From Caldithrix sp. (GTDB lineage Bacteria > KSB1 > UBA2214 > DYKH01), in the NCBI GenBank assembly GCA_020722685.1, contig DYKH01000035.1, forward strand, positions 1-43,180: a stretch of 43,180 nt of DNA, written 5' to 3'. The notes under the pieces were generated by a model. It was not told where the DNA came from, searched no databases, and was given only the letters and a program-made list of their open reading frames with translations. Both the position numbers and the translations under genes were made by a program. Shown here one piece after another: positions 1-7,058 of this stretch (the first letter of the stretch is position 1; each line of letters starts with the position of its first letter).

Positions 1-1034
1 CTGCCGCTTGCTCCATACGACACCGCCGGATTGGTAAGCTGCAAATCTTCTTGTAATGATCGGTAGGGTTTGATGTTTAGCTTTTGCAGCACACCGTGAT
101 AAGCGCGCACCGCCTCCTCAGGGCCGATTTCATCATCCGCGATCAAGCGTAAGAAGGAGATGAAAGCCAGTTGATGCTCGCTGTTGTTGATCTTGCGTCC
201 GTATAAGGCAATGCGAGCGCCGTATTTTTTGGCTTCCGCCAACATTTTAAAGGCGTCGTAGGTCGTTCCCGATGAGCCGCCCAGAATGCCCGGAATAAGA
301 TCCGGATCATAGGTGGCCAATTGTTCCATAAACTTGGGGCCCTGATAAACCACTTTGAGAAACAGCGGACGTCCCGCCTTTGTCACCCCTGCCAAGTCGC
401 GGACAATGTGATCGTTGATGAACTGACCCAGCTTGTCAGGTTCTACAGCATTTGGCATGTTGGGATTGAAAACCTCCAGAAAGTAGCGGAAGCCTTTCTT
501 CTCCGCCTCGATGCGGAACTCTTTAAAGACTTCCAAGGTGTGCAGATCGAGCTGCAAGTCGTTGTTGTAGGTCACGGAATACAGGCCCAAGTCGGCGCCC
601 AGTTTTCGTTCGTCAGGACTACATTCATACTTGCCGCATTGGATGTGATCGATAGTAGCCGTGCGAAAAGGGAGAGCGGGTTGCGTGATGTAACGCCCGC
701 CGGTGACGCAGTGAATATCGGTGGTGTCATTGGCACGAGCCGCCGGGGTGACCGGGCTGTCATCGAACAAGCGCTCCTCGATCGTCAAAAGCTCATTGGT
801 GCTGGCAGACATGAGAACAATATCCACCTTGGCCTGACGAATCACCTGGCGGATTTGTTCGCGGTACTCTGCAAGAGTGCGGAATTTGCCTTCCTGCGCA
901 TGGTGCTCCGGACTTTTCCCAGGCGCGGCAATGCCATAGGCCATGTCCGCATCTTTGGCGTCCGCCAGCATGAAATCCTTGCAGCTACCATCCGCCAAAA
1001 TTCGTGCGATTTTTTGGTCTAATGTCTTTTCCAT
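1..1034 (-). CDS. Partial TIM-barrel aldolase-like protein, C-terminus outside window
   Basis: An uninterrupted minus-strand frame starts at ATG 1034 and is still open at base 1, giving at least 344 residues without a stop. The start reads MEKTLDQKIARILADG. The segment around ILGGSSGTTYDAFKMLAEA looks like the phosphate-binding Gly-rich turn of a class I or LacD/DhnA-type (beta/alpha)8 barrel, followed by GARIALYGRKIN, a typical strand-then-helix pattern. I do not recognise a named family or a certain catalytic lysine. It lies 260 bases downstream of a class II aldolase on the same strand, which suggests a role in sugar-phosphate or sugar-acid metabolism. That is inference. A long antisense frame over the same bases is a shadow of this gene. 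Confidence 0.75.
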   Translation of the reverse strand, partial: MEKTLDQKIARILADGSCKDFMLADAKDADMAYGIAAPGKSPEHHAQEGKFRTLAEYREQIRQVIRQAKVDIVLMSASTNELLTIEERLFDDSPVTPAARANDTTDIHCVTGGRYITQPALPFRTATIDHIQCGKYECSPDERKLGADLGLYSVTYNNDLQLDLHTLEVFKEFRIEAEKKGFRYFLEVFNPNMPNAVEPDKLGQFINDHIVRDLAGVTKAGRPLFLKVVYQGPKFMEQLATYDPDLIPGILGGSSGTTYDAFKMLAEAKKYGARIALYGRKINNSEHQLAFISFLRLIADDEIGPEEAVRAYHGVLQKLNIKPYRSLQEDLQLTNPAVSYGASG

Positions 1035-1054
1035 TTTTCTAGGCCTTTACAACG

Positions 1055-1293
1055 GTCCTGATTATTCTTGGCAACTCTTGGCAACGTTTGACTATCGTTT
1101 GCCCATGTCTGACGACCCTATCTTGACTACTCTTGACAATTCCTGACCATTCTTGACAACACCTGACCACATTTGACTATTGTTTGACCATCGTTTGACA
1201 ACCTCTTAACCACAGGTATCCTATTTGCCAATTCTTGACCACTCTTGACAACCCTTGACCATTCTTGACCATGGCTTGACAATCGGTTGACTA
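1055..1293. repeat. Helically phased array of about 22 degenerate TTGAC units
   Basis: The spacer between two minus-strand genes is almost entirely a degenerate tandem array with a 10-bp consensus TCTTGACNAY. The G of the TTG core falls at 1060, 1070, 1080, 1090, 1101, 1111, 1125, 1135, 1145, 1155, 1165, 1175, 1186, 1197, (1208), 1227, 1237, 1247, 1257, 1267, 1278 and 1289, so nearly all steps are 10 or 11 bp, one helical turn. There are no long spacers, so it is not a CRISPR. On the minus strand the unit reads RTNGTCAAGA. It ends four bases before the aldolase stop codon. The function is unknown; possibilities are a protein-binding array, phased DNA or replication-slippage sequence. Confidence 0.85.
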
Positions 1294-2151
1294 TCATTCC
1301 CCCTTACCTGTACTCCCGAATATTTCCATCTTTTTTTTGACCACCTTCTCCACTGCCAACCGCGCTTGGTAAAGCATCGACGGATAATCACCCGGCTGGT
1401 CAGTTAAGTTGGCAATCTCCTTCACGCGCTGAAAAGCCGCGGCGCTCATATCGGTATAGATGTTTATTTTGCTGATGCCCAGCGAAATGGCCTTTCTAAA
1501 GTCGGCATCGGATATGCCGGAGCCGCCGTGCAGCACCAAAGGCACCGATACCTTTTCCCGTATCTTTTGCAACCGTTCGAAATCCAGGTGAGGATCGCCT
1601 TTGTAAAAGCCATGGGCGTTGCCGATGGCCACCGCGAGAGCATCGACTCCGGTTTCAGCGACGAATTCTGCAGCAATATTGGGATCGGTGAACAGCCTGT
1701 CGCGCACGGCTGCGGTTATTTCCAATCCTTCGTCGTTGAGAGTGCCCAGTTCCGCTTCCACGGTAACGCCGACCGCGTGGCACAGCTCGACGATTTCCTT
1801 TGTCTGGCGTAGGTTTTCTGAGTAGGGCAGCTTGGAGCCGTCAAACATGACCGAAGGGAATCCGGCTTGGATGCCTTGCAAAATGACTTGCTTGCTTTTT
1901 CCGTGATCAAGATTCAATCCTACGGGAATCGTAGCTTTGGCCATCTGCGCCTTGACGTAGCGAAGGTATTCCGGCAAATCCATGAGGTGGAAATGAATGG
2001 GATTGATTTGCAGCAGCACCGGCGAGCCCAGCTCTTCGGCGGCTTTGAGGATACTTGGCAAGAACTCCAAGGCAAAAATATTGAATGCGCCGACCGCGTA
2101 GCCCCCGTTATGAGCATTGCGAAGCAAGGTATCGTAGGATTGAAAAGGCAT
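1294..2151 (-). CDS. Class II (zinc) fructose/tagatose-bisphosphate aldolase family protein
   Basis: This is a zinc-dependent aldolase of the FbaA/GatY/KbaY family, which cleaves a ketose bisphosphate into DHAP and an aldehyde in the cytoplasm. With the start at ATG 2151 (MPFQSYDTLL) the protein has 285 residues, the size of GatY/KbaY. The family residues then fall at D82-H83 (NLDHGK), E134 (EAELG), H180 (GNAHGFY) and H208 (VLHGGSG), matching the positions known for KbaY. The phosphate-binding GGSGI and NIYTDM segments follow. A frame extension to 2244 adds 31 unconserved residues and is probably not translated. Substrate preference cannot be read. The partial barrel protein downstream and agmatinase upstream are on the same strand. 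Confidence 0.9.
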   Translation of the reverse strand: MPFQSYDTLLRNAHNGGYAVGAFNIFALEFLPSILKAAEELGSPVLLQINPIHFHLMDLPEYLRYVKAQMAKATIPVGLNLDHGKSKQVILQGIQAGFPSVMFDGSKLPYSENLRQTKEIVELCHAVGVTVEAELGTLNDEGLEITAAVRDRLFTDPNIAAEFVAETGVDALAVAIGNAHGFYKGDPHLDFERLQKIREKVSVPLVLHGGSGISDADFRKAISLGISKINIYTDMSAAAFQRVKEIANLTDQPGDYPSMLYQARLAVEKVVKKKMEIFGSTGKGE

Positions 2152-2242
2152 TTCGTCTTCTACTGAATTTTGATGTTCAGAGGCACTCTTCTCAATCTCA
2201 GGCCCTCGAGAGTGAAATTCGTGCTTTTTGGGCAAAAATCCC

Positions 2243-2308
2243 AACCGCTAATGAACGCGAATAGACACGAGTTTCCCGATTGGCATTTATTGGCGTCCGT
2301 TCGCGGTT
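2243..2308. repeat. Imperfect inverted repeat in intergenic spacer
   Basis: AACCGC at 2243-2248 begins AACCGCTAATGAACGCGAAT. The reverse complement of the sequence ending at 2308 begins AACCGCGAACGGACGCCAAT, so the two arms form a long imperfect palindrome. It lies between agmatinase and the aldolase. No T-run follows it, so it is more like a dispersed intergenic element than a terminator. The rest of 2152-2428 shows no gene. Confidence 0.5.
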
Positions 2309-2428
2309 TAGAAGTCTTTTTGATTGCGGCTTATCCGCATTAGGTTGACTCCAGAATGATCCCGCTGTAATGGAATCACTCCCCTGAGCGCCGTCACGGC
2401 GTGTCACTCGGGCGGCAAGAAAAAGCGT

Positions 2429-3355
2429 CTAAGGGACAAAAAGATTGCCGACCGGCTTCTCCGGCCACTGGAGGCGACCTGCTTTCACTTCAGAGGCCAA
2501 TTTGAAGCCGAGCATCTTATAAACCAGCTTGGCCGCTGCAAAGGGCGAATTGCGATCATTTTCCGAATGCGACAGCTCTACGAGGTCAAAGCCGACGACA
2601 TTTTTGCGAGAAAAGATTTTTTGCAGCAGGTCCAGTCCTTCGTCCCAAAGAAAGCCGCCCGGCTCAGGAGTTCCGGTGCTGGCAATGACGCTCCAGTCAA
2701 ATGCATCGACGTCCACCGTGACAAAAGTTGGATCGCCCAGGTTTGCGAGCGCGGCATCCAAGTCGAATTGACCGGTGCGAAAGTCGTGCATGGTGCACAG
2801 TGAGATGCTTTCACGGCTTACTTTTTCGGCCTCCTCTATGGAAATGGCGCGAATGCCGATATGCAACGTCTCATGGGTATAGTCTCTAATCCGAGCCATG
2901 GTACAAGCATGGCTGAGCGGGCTGCCTTCGTAGGTGTCGCGGAGGTCGGCGTGCGCATCCAACTGAATCGCGGAGAGAGTCGGGTATTTTTCCCGCAAGG
3001 CGCAAAAATAGCCGCTGCTGATAGAATGATCGCCGCCAAGAACCACGACGAATTTCTCCTGTTCGATCAGCCCTTTGGCGGCATGGTAAATGGCTTCGAT
3101 CATTCCCTGATGATGGGACGGGATCGCCGGCGGAGCGACTGTTGCGATTCCCATGCGATACGGCTCACCCCGCAATATTTCGTCATAGAACTCGATAAAG
3201 GCCGAAGCGTCGATGATGGCTTCGGGAGCACGGGCTGCGCCCTTGCCATAAGATACTCCGCCTTCATAGGGAAAGGGGAGAATTGCCACCGCGGCGGTTT
3301 CAAAAACTGAAAACTCCGGATCTGGGGATAGAAATTGCTTATGGTAAAGTGTCAT
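2429..3355 (-). CDS. speB: Agmatinase (ureohydrolase family)
   Basis: This binuclear-manganese ureohydrolase most likely converts agmatine to putrescine and urea in the cytoplasm. The 308-residue protein has the three family signatures in order: GGDHSIS (metal His), LDAHADLRDTYEG (Asp-x-His-x-Asp) and VDVDAFDWS (two metal Asp). TGTPEPGGF and VVGFDLVELSH follow. Arginase and guanidinobutyrase share these motifs. Agmatinase is preferred because a pyruvoyl arginine decarboxylase, which makes agmatine, lies upstream on the same strand. The ATG at 3355 follows a spacer with no strong ribosome binding site. The operon is interrupted by the toxin-antitoxin pair at 3375-3979. Confidence 0.9.
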   Translation of the reverse strand: MTLYHKQFLSPDPEFSVFETAAVAILPFPYEGGVSYGKGAARAPEAIIDASAFIEFYDEILRGEPYRMGIATVAPPAIPSHHQGMIEAIYHAAKGLIEQEKFVVVLGGDHSISSGYFCALREKYPTLSAIQLDAHADLRDTYEGSPLSHACTMARIRDYTHETLHIGIRAISIEEAEKVSRESISLCTMHDFRTGQFDLDAALANLGDPTFVTVDVDAFDWSVIASTGTPEPGGFLWDEGLDLLQKIFSRKNVVGFDLVELSHSENDRNSPFAAAKLVYKMLGFKLASEVKAGRLQWPEKPVGNLFVP

Positions 3356-3374
3356 TCAAACAACGTACGTTTTT

Positions 3375-3743
3375 TCATCTCGACGCAGGAAATGATCGTT
3401 GACGCACCTGCGCACGCTCAACAACAGTAAACTTGTCTTCTATGGTAACTGGAGGAGAAGTCAATAGACGGAATATGTGCTCTGCTGGTTCCTCGGGTGT
3501 AAGCGGATCAAATCTGAAGAAAAGGACGCCCATTGGCGTCGGGAGCCTCTGATGGTAAATTAGTTCGCCGTAATCTTTGTCAAAAGTGAGAAGTATTCTC
3601 TTTTCGCGGCTTGCTCGTGCCAAAACGTCTTGATCATTTGCACCAGGCGAGTCTTCGATAATCGCTGCGGTTTCCTATCCGCTTTTACGCAAAAGGTGGA
3701 TGCTGACCTTGGGAAAATTTTCATTTGCCAAGAACTTGATCAC
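3375..3743 (-). pseudogene. DUF5615 PIN-like toxin, interrupted by in-frame amber codon
   Basis: A GTG at 3743, overlapping the antitoxin stop by four bases, starts IKFLANENFP, the usual N-terminus of DUF5615 (Mut7-C/PIN-like) proteins with an acidic active-site residue. The same frame continues into the conserved EDSPGANDQDVLARA and LLTFDKDYGELIY segments and ends at 3375, making 122 codons, the normal family length. Codon 23 (3675-3677) is TAG where the family usually has a hydrophobic or tyrosine position after KSG. Only a fragment could start downstream (TTG 3623), and it would lack the first acidic residue. The toxin is therefore probably inactive, unless the amber is read through or is a sequence error. 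Confidence 0.8.
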
Positions 3744-3979
3744 ACTGCCTCTTCGGTGAGCGGATACAACGCCTCTTCACGCATACATTCTGCTGCAAAG
3801 GCAAACACTGCTTGCAGAGAATCCATGGTGAGCGTAGGATAATTCTCTAATACCTGTTGTTCCGTCCATCCAGCAGCAAAAAGCCGAAGAATGAAATCCA
3901 CTAACAGCCGGGTTCCCTTAACGACTGGCTTTCCAAGCAAAATTTCTGGGTCGGAATGTATATATTGTCGCCAATCCAT
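3740..3979 (-). CDS. DUF433 antitoxin (VapB-like)
   Basis: This 79-residue protein is of the DUF433 family, recognised from the N-terminal YIHSDPEILLGKPVVKGTR and the following helix-turn-helix-like stretch (AAGWTEQQVLENYPTL). DUF433 proteins are the usual partners of DUF5615 PIN-like toxins: they neutralise the toxin and probably bind their own promoter. ATG 3979 is preceded by GGTGG. Its stop overlaps the GTG start of the toxin by four bases (GTGA), the normal translational coupling of such pairs. The pair is inserted between the deoxyhypusine-synthase-like gene and agmatinase. Confidence 0.85.
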   Translation of the reverse strand: MDWRQYIHSDPEILLGKPVVKGTRLLVDFILRLFAAGWTEQQVLENYPTLTMDSLQAVFAFAAECMREEALYPLTEEAV

Positions 3980-4080
3980 TCTTTTGCCACCAATTTATGA
4001 GCTAATTTGAGTAACCAATCACAGGCTGCGGTCAGCCCTGCGTATGCCGGGGTCTCCTTCTGCCGTGTCATGGAAAGGAG

Positions 4081-4100
4081 ATTCCTGCATCGGCAGGAAT
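4081..4100. repeat. Short perfect palindrome in 230-bp spacer
   Basis: ATTCCTGC and GCAGGAAT form an 8-bp stem around ATCG, followed by GACAC. This resembles the GCAGGAATGACA-type intergenic palindromes scattered in many genomes. It lies downstream of the deoxyhypusine-synthase-like gene on the minus strand, without a following T-run. I see no gene in 3980-4209. Confidence 0.5.
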
Positions 4101-4209
4101 GACACAACTGGCAGAACACCCCGTTATGGGTTACTAATTTGAAGTTGTTTTGTTGAATCAATTTCAAAAGAATCCGTGAAAATTCGTCCTCTCTGACAGC
4201 TCATCGTGT

Positions 4210-5292
4210 CTAACAAAACAAAGCCATCATTCCTTGGAGCTTTTTGCTAAAAGCAGGCAATTGGCTAATGAGATTCTTATGAGATCGCTTTGCATTTTGT
4301 TCCAGAACATACCCCGTCAATAGGGGGAAAATTATGCTATACTCTCCCCAAATTTGTACCAGCTTGTCCTCATCCGCTGAACGATATTTTCTCCAGGTCA
4401 CGGCTTCACCAAAGGTACAACTGGAGAGGCTGCCCTCACGTTCCACGGCGGTGCTGATTTGTAGGCCGCGATCGGCGCCCTCGAAATCGATGTGCAATAT
4501 TTGGCTGATCGTCGGCCCGGTCTGCTGGATAAAGTTTTTCGGTCCGCCGCCGCCCAGCTCGATGAAACCAGTTTTGGGAGAAGAAAAAGTAATGGCAGCC
4601 GAGTCGAGAATGTCCTTTTGCGCCGACAAATTCACATGATAGCCTTCCCGATCCGTGGCCACCAAGTTCATGGCGATGGAGTGATTGGAAAGAGAATCCC
4701 AAAAAATAGGGACACCCAACTTGGCTGCCGCGACTACGTAACTGCGTTCTGGGTATTTGCTGTTCTCAGCGACCCACAGGCCCAAAACATAATTGAACTC
4801 CCAGCTTGCCAGAGAACCTTGCGAAAGCTCCGCGTGCTTTTCTTTGATGAATGTGCGGATGATTGCATCCTGAGCTTCCAACGTCTCTTTCTCTCTGATG
4901 CCAATGTCATAGATGCGCGTGTCGCCGTGCTGCCTCAGCGCGTTGTCATCGGTTGAAGGGTGAATGGCTTTGACCGGCAGGCCGAAGGCAAAATGCAGGT
5001 CATGGTACACTTGAGCGCCGGTGGAGCAGATGACGTCAATGAATCCCGCTTGCATCAGGGAAATGACCATTCCCCCCATGCCGCCGGCGATGCCGGCGCC
5101 GGCAATGCCAAGCCAGATGGTGTCACCTTCGTCGATCATGCGTTGAAAGAGCCGGGCACCACGATAGACGTTGCGCGCTTCGAAGGACGTCCGTCCGATT
5201 GCGTTGACGAAATCCGCAACAGTCATCCCTTTGGAGAGAGAAACGGGGACGATGTCCGGAGCGTCTTTGAACAGGGACTTATTTAACGCCAT
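4210..5292 (-). CDS. Deoxyhypusine synthase family protein (probable homospermidine synthase)
   Basis: This 360-residue cytoplasmic protein is of the deoxyhypusine synthase family (PF01916), NAD-dependent aminobutyl transferases. Visible are the NAD-fold glycine stretch GIAGAGIAGGMGGM (63-76), GLWVAENSKYPERS, the ELGGGGPKNF loop (246-254) and GEAVTWRKYR (295-304). K302 in that last motif matches the catalytic lysine that carries the aminobutyl group. The position of the human active-site His288 is N253 here, as in bacterial members. Bacteria lack eIF5A, so the acceptor is more likely putrescine (homospermidine) than a protein lysine. Arginine decarboxylase and agmatinase flanking it support this. 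ATG 5292 has a good AGAGAGG ribosome binding site. Confidence 0.85.
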   Translation of the reverse strand: MALNKSLFKDAPDIVPVSLSKGMTVADFVNAIGRTSFEARNVYRGARLFQRMIDEGDTIWLGIAGAGIAGGMGGMVISLMQAGFIDVICSTGAQVYHDLHFAFGLPVKAIHPSTDDNALRQHGDTRIYDIGIREKETLEAQDAIIRTFIKEKHAELSQGSLASWEFNYVLGLWVAENSKYPERSYVVAAAKLGVPIFWDSLSNHSIAMNLVATDREGYHVNLSAQKDILDSAAITFSSPKTGFIELGGGGPKNFIQQTGPTISQILHIDFEGADRGLQISTAVEREGSLSSCTFGEAVTWRKYRSADEDKLVQIWGEYSIIFPLLTGYVLEQNAKRSHKNLISQLPAFSKKLQGMMALFC

Positions 5293-5381
5293 AACCTCTC
5301 TGGTTTTTTCGCGTCAAGTATGAGACTGGGAATTCTACTTTTGTTGCAGCCGGCAAGCTTTAAGAGCAGAACAACGATGAG

Positions 5382-5939
5382 TCAGTCCAGCAAAATCACG
5401 GCGCAGGCTATTGCCGTTGTCCACAAGCCGTCCTTATGTCCCTTGGCGGATTGCGCGATGCTGCGACTGACAAAATTGACTTTTTGATCGGTTTTGTATT
5501 CTTTCTTGCGTTCATCCCAAGCAACGTCCGGGTCTAATTCAAAACCCAGGGTGGATGCTAACATAGTGGCTGCCAAGTCTTCGGCAAAGTCGGCGCTCTT
5601 TTTGTTGGTTTCGCCAAAAGCGTGGTGTTCGCTGATGTAGCCGTATTGATTCTTGTCTTTTGGGCGCGCCAGACCAATAGCGGCTGAAACCAAGCGATTC
5701 GGCTCGTTGGTGCTCTCTCTCGCCAAGATTACAAATGTAATCTCTCCGGGGTGCAGCTCTTTCACCCCTTCCTTCTTTGAAATAATTTTACAGTCAGGAG
5801 CAAAGATGCTGGATACGGTGACCAAATTGCACTTTTCGATGCCGGCGCTTCGTAGAGCCAATTCAAAACTCTGTAGCTTGTTACGATGATAGCCGACCCC
5901 CTTGGTGAAGAACATGCGCTTGGGAATTAAGTTGGTCAA
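5382..5939 (-). CDS. pdaD: Pyruvoyl-dependent arginine decarboxylase
   Basis: This self-processing enzyme converts arginine to agmatine, the first step of the polyamine route encoded downstream. The proenzyme has 185 residues. LVTVSSIFAP contains the Ser-Ser pair (S43-S44) at which the family cleaves, making the pyruvoyl group on the new N-terminus of the alpha chain. Also conserved are GEITFVILARES, with the catalytic Glu region, and the GYISEHHAFG segment. The start is TTG at 5939, chosen because GGGAGG lies nine bases upstream and no ATG fits. The stop is 89 bases before the deoxyhypusine-synthase-like gene on the same strand. Confidence 0.92.
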   Translation of the reverse strand: MTNLIPKRMFFTKGVGYHRNKLQSFELALRSAGIEKCNLVTVSSIFAPDCKIISKKEGVKELHPGEITFVILARESTNEPNRLVSAAIGLARPKDKNQYGYISEHHAFGETNKKSADFAEDLAATMLASTLGFELDPDVAWDERKKEYKTDQKVNFVSRSIAQSAKGHKDGLWTTAIACAVILLD

Positions 5940-6026
5940 TTCAAAGTACCTCCCAACGGAAAGGTTGAGTTGCTATAGGGGACATGCCGGTTGGGGCTGT
6001 TTCCGATGGATTAAAAAAACGCACAA

Positions 6027-6055
6027 AAGATAATACATTCTGCGCTATTATTCAA
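6027..6055 (-). promoter_or_regulatory. Possible sigma-70-type promoter for the polyamine genes
   Basis: On the minus strand TTGAAT and TATCTT are separated by 17 bases, about 90 bases upstream of the TTG start of the arginine decarboxylase, in an AT-rich stretch. Each box matches the consensus at four of six positions, so this is a weak prediction. The spacer 5940-6180 holds no gene. Confidence 0.3.
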
Positions 6056-6180
6056 ATTAATTCTTGTCCGTTTTGGGGGCAATCAAAGAGCTGACAAGAG
6101 TCCGCGGTAATTTTCCGCGCCGGAAGCACTTGCGGCGCGATCACCTGCTGGTTCAAGGTGAAAAATGCAGTCAGGTGAGC

Positions 6181-6732
6181 TTACAGTTTACGAGCAGGGA
6201 AATAGCGCTGCAAAAGCATGGCATAGATCAGCATGGCCAACACTCCGCCTATCAGCGCGGTCACGAGCTGCGGCAACGTCATCATGGCAATGAATTCGGC
6301 AGGCAGCTTTTTGCCGAATGCTACCGGCAGAACAAAACTCGCCGAGGCATAAAGCCACAGGAATTTCGCAGTCGATCCGGCAATAATTCCCAGCCAATGA
6401 GGAATCGATTTGGTTTGCGGCACCCGGGGGCGAAAGACTCCTTCTAGCGCATGTTTGGTGAAAGAAAAGGACAAGACCAATAGAGCGTTGCCAATAACAA
6501 TGAATGGAACCATTGTTAGCAGAACGGCCGGCAATTGACCACGAATGACGGCCACGAGCGGGGTTACACAGCCAAGGGCCATGGCTGAGATGGGATTCAA
6601 GACCATGGTAGTCAAAAACAGCATCAAATTGACCAACGGCCCGGTGACCGGCTGTGGTAAGCCGACCAGCTCGCAAGAGAGCGTTAGAGAAGTCAGAACA
6701 ACCAAACGCGCCAGAAAGACTGTCTTACGCAT
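6181..6732 (-). CDS. Multipass membrane protein, ECF transporter S-component-like
   Basis: This 183-residue, very hydrophobic protein has about five to six membrane segments (roughly 8-25, 32-55, 60-85, 112-135, 150-175) and short loops. Size, topology and the GPLVNLMLFLTTMVLNP pattern resemble substrate-binding S components of energy-coupling-factor vitamin or metal transporters. No transporter ATPase or T component is near it, so it would have to share a module encoded elsewhere. The substrate is not identifiable. In-frame stops lie just upstream of ATG 6732, which fixes the start. It is followed at once by a spacer and may be transcribed alone. Confidence 0.6.
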   Translation of the reverse strand: MRKTVFLARLVVLTSLTLSCELVGLPQPVTGPLVNLMLFLTTMVLNPISAMALGCVTPLVAVIRGQLPAVLLTMVPFIVIGNALLVLSFSFTKHALEGVFRPRVPQTKSIPHWLGIIAGSTAKFLWLYASASFVLPVAFGKKLPAEFIAMMTLPQLVTALIGGVLAMLIYAMLLQRYFPARKL

Positions 6733-6987
6733 GCCTTTTCGCTGAAATCAGAAATCCAAGCAATCCCAATATCTTGGCGAAAATAATAAGGATTCCGCGA
6801 CTCAAAATCAATCGCATTGTTGAGCAGATCCGGCAGGGTCATATGTGCCATGGTCATGTCTTCAAGGATTTCATTGGACAATGTAAGTTAATTGTGTAAA
6901 TTCCCGCCCGGAATTGGATAAGCCGTCAGGGCGCACTACAATTGGGTGTGCCTTCTCAAAAGAGAAGAGCATTACAGCAAAGCATTG

Positions 6988-6993
6988 TATAAT
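6988..6993 (+). promoter_or_regulatory. TATAAT box upstream of serine-protease-like gene
   Basis: A perfect TATAAT lies 65 bases before the ATG at 7059, but no convincing -35 box is seen 16-18 bases upstream. The divergent spacer 6733-7058 otherwise holds no supported gene. A 62-codon minus-strand frame at 6693-6881 there has no recognisable features. Confidence 0.3.
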
Positions 6994-7058
6994 TGGCATG
7001 GAAGGTTTGCTCGCCACTTCCTATGAGAGGCTCGCACGTTTTCAGGAGGAAAACAGAC

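Noticed and set aside
321..1022. Plus-strand frame of 233 codons
   Set aside because: It is antisense to the partial barrel gene, whose minus-strand translation is clearly protein-like and starts at an ATG; the plus frame has no family features.
1055..1293. CRISPR array
   Set aside because: Units are 10-11 bp, degenerate and without spacers of 25-40 bp, and no cas genes are near.
6693..6881. 62-codon minus-strand frame upstream of the ECF-like gene
   Set aside because: It overlaps the start of that gene in another frame and has no recognisable features.
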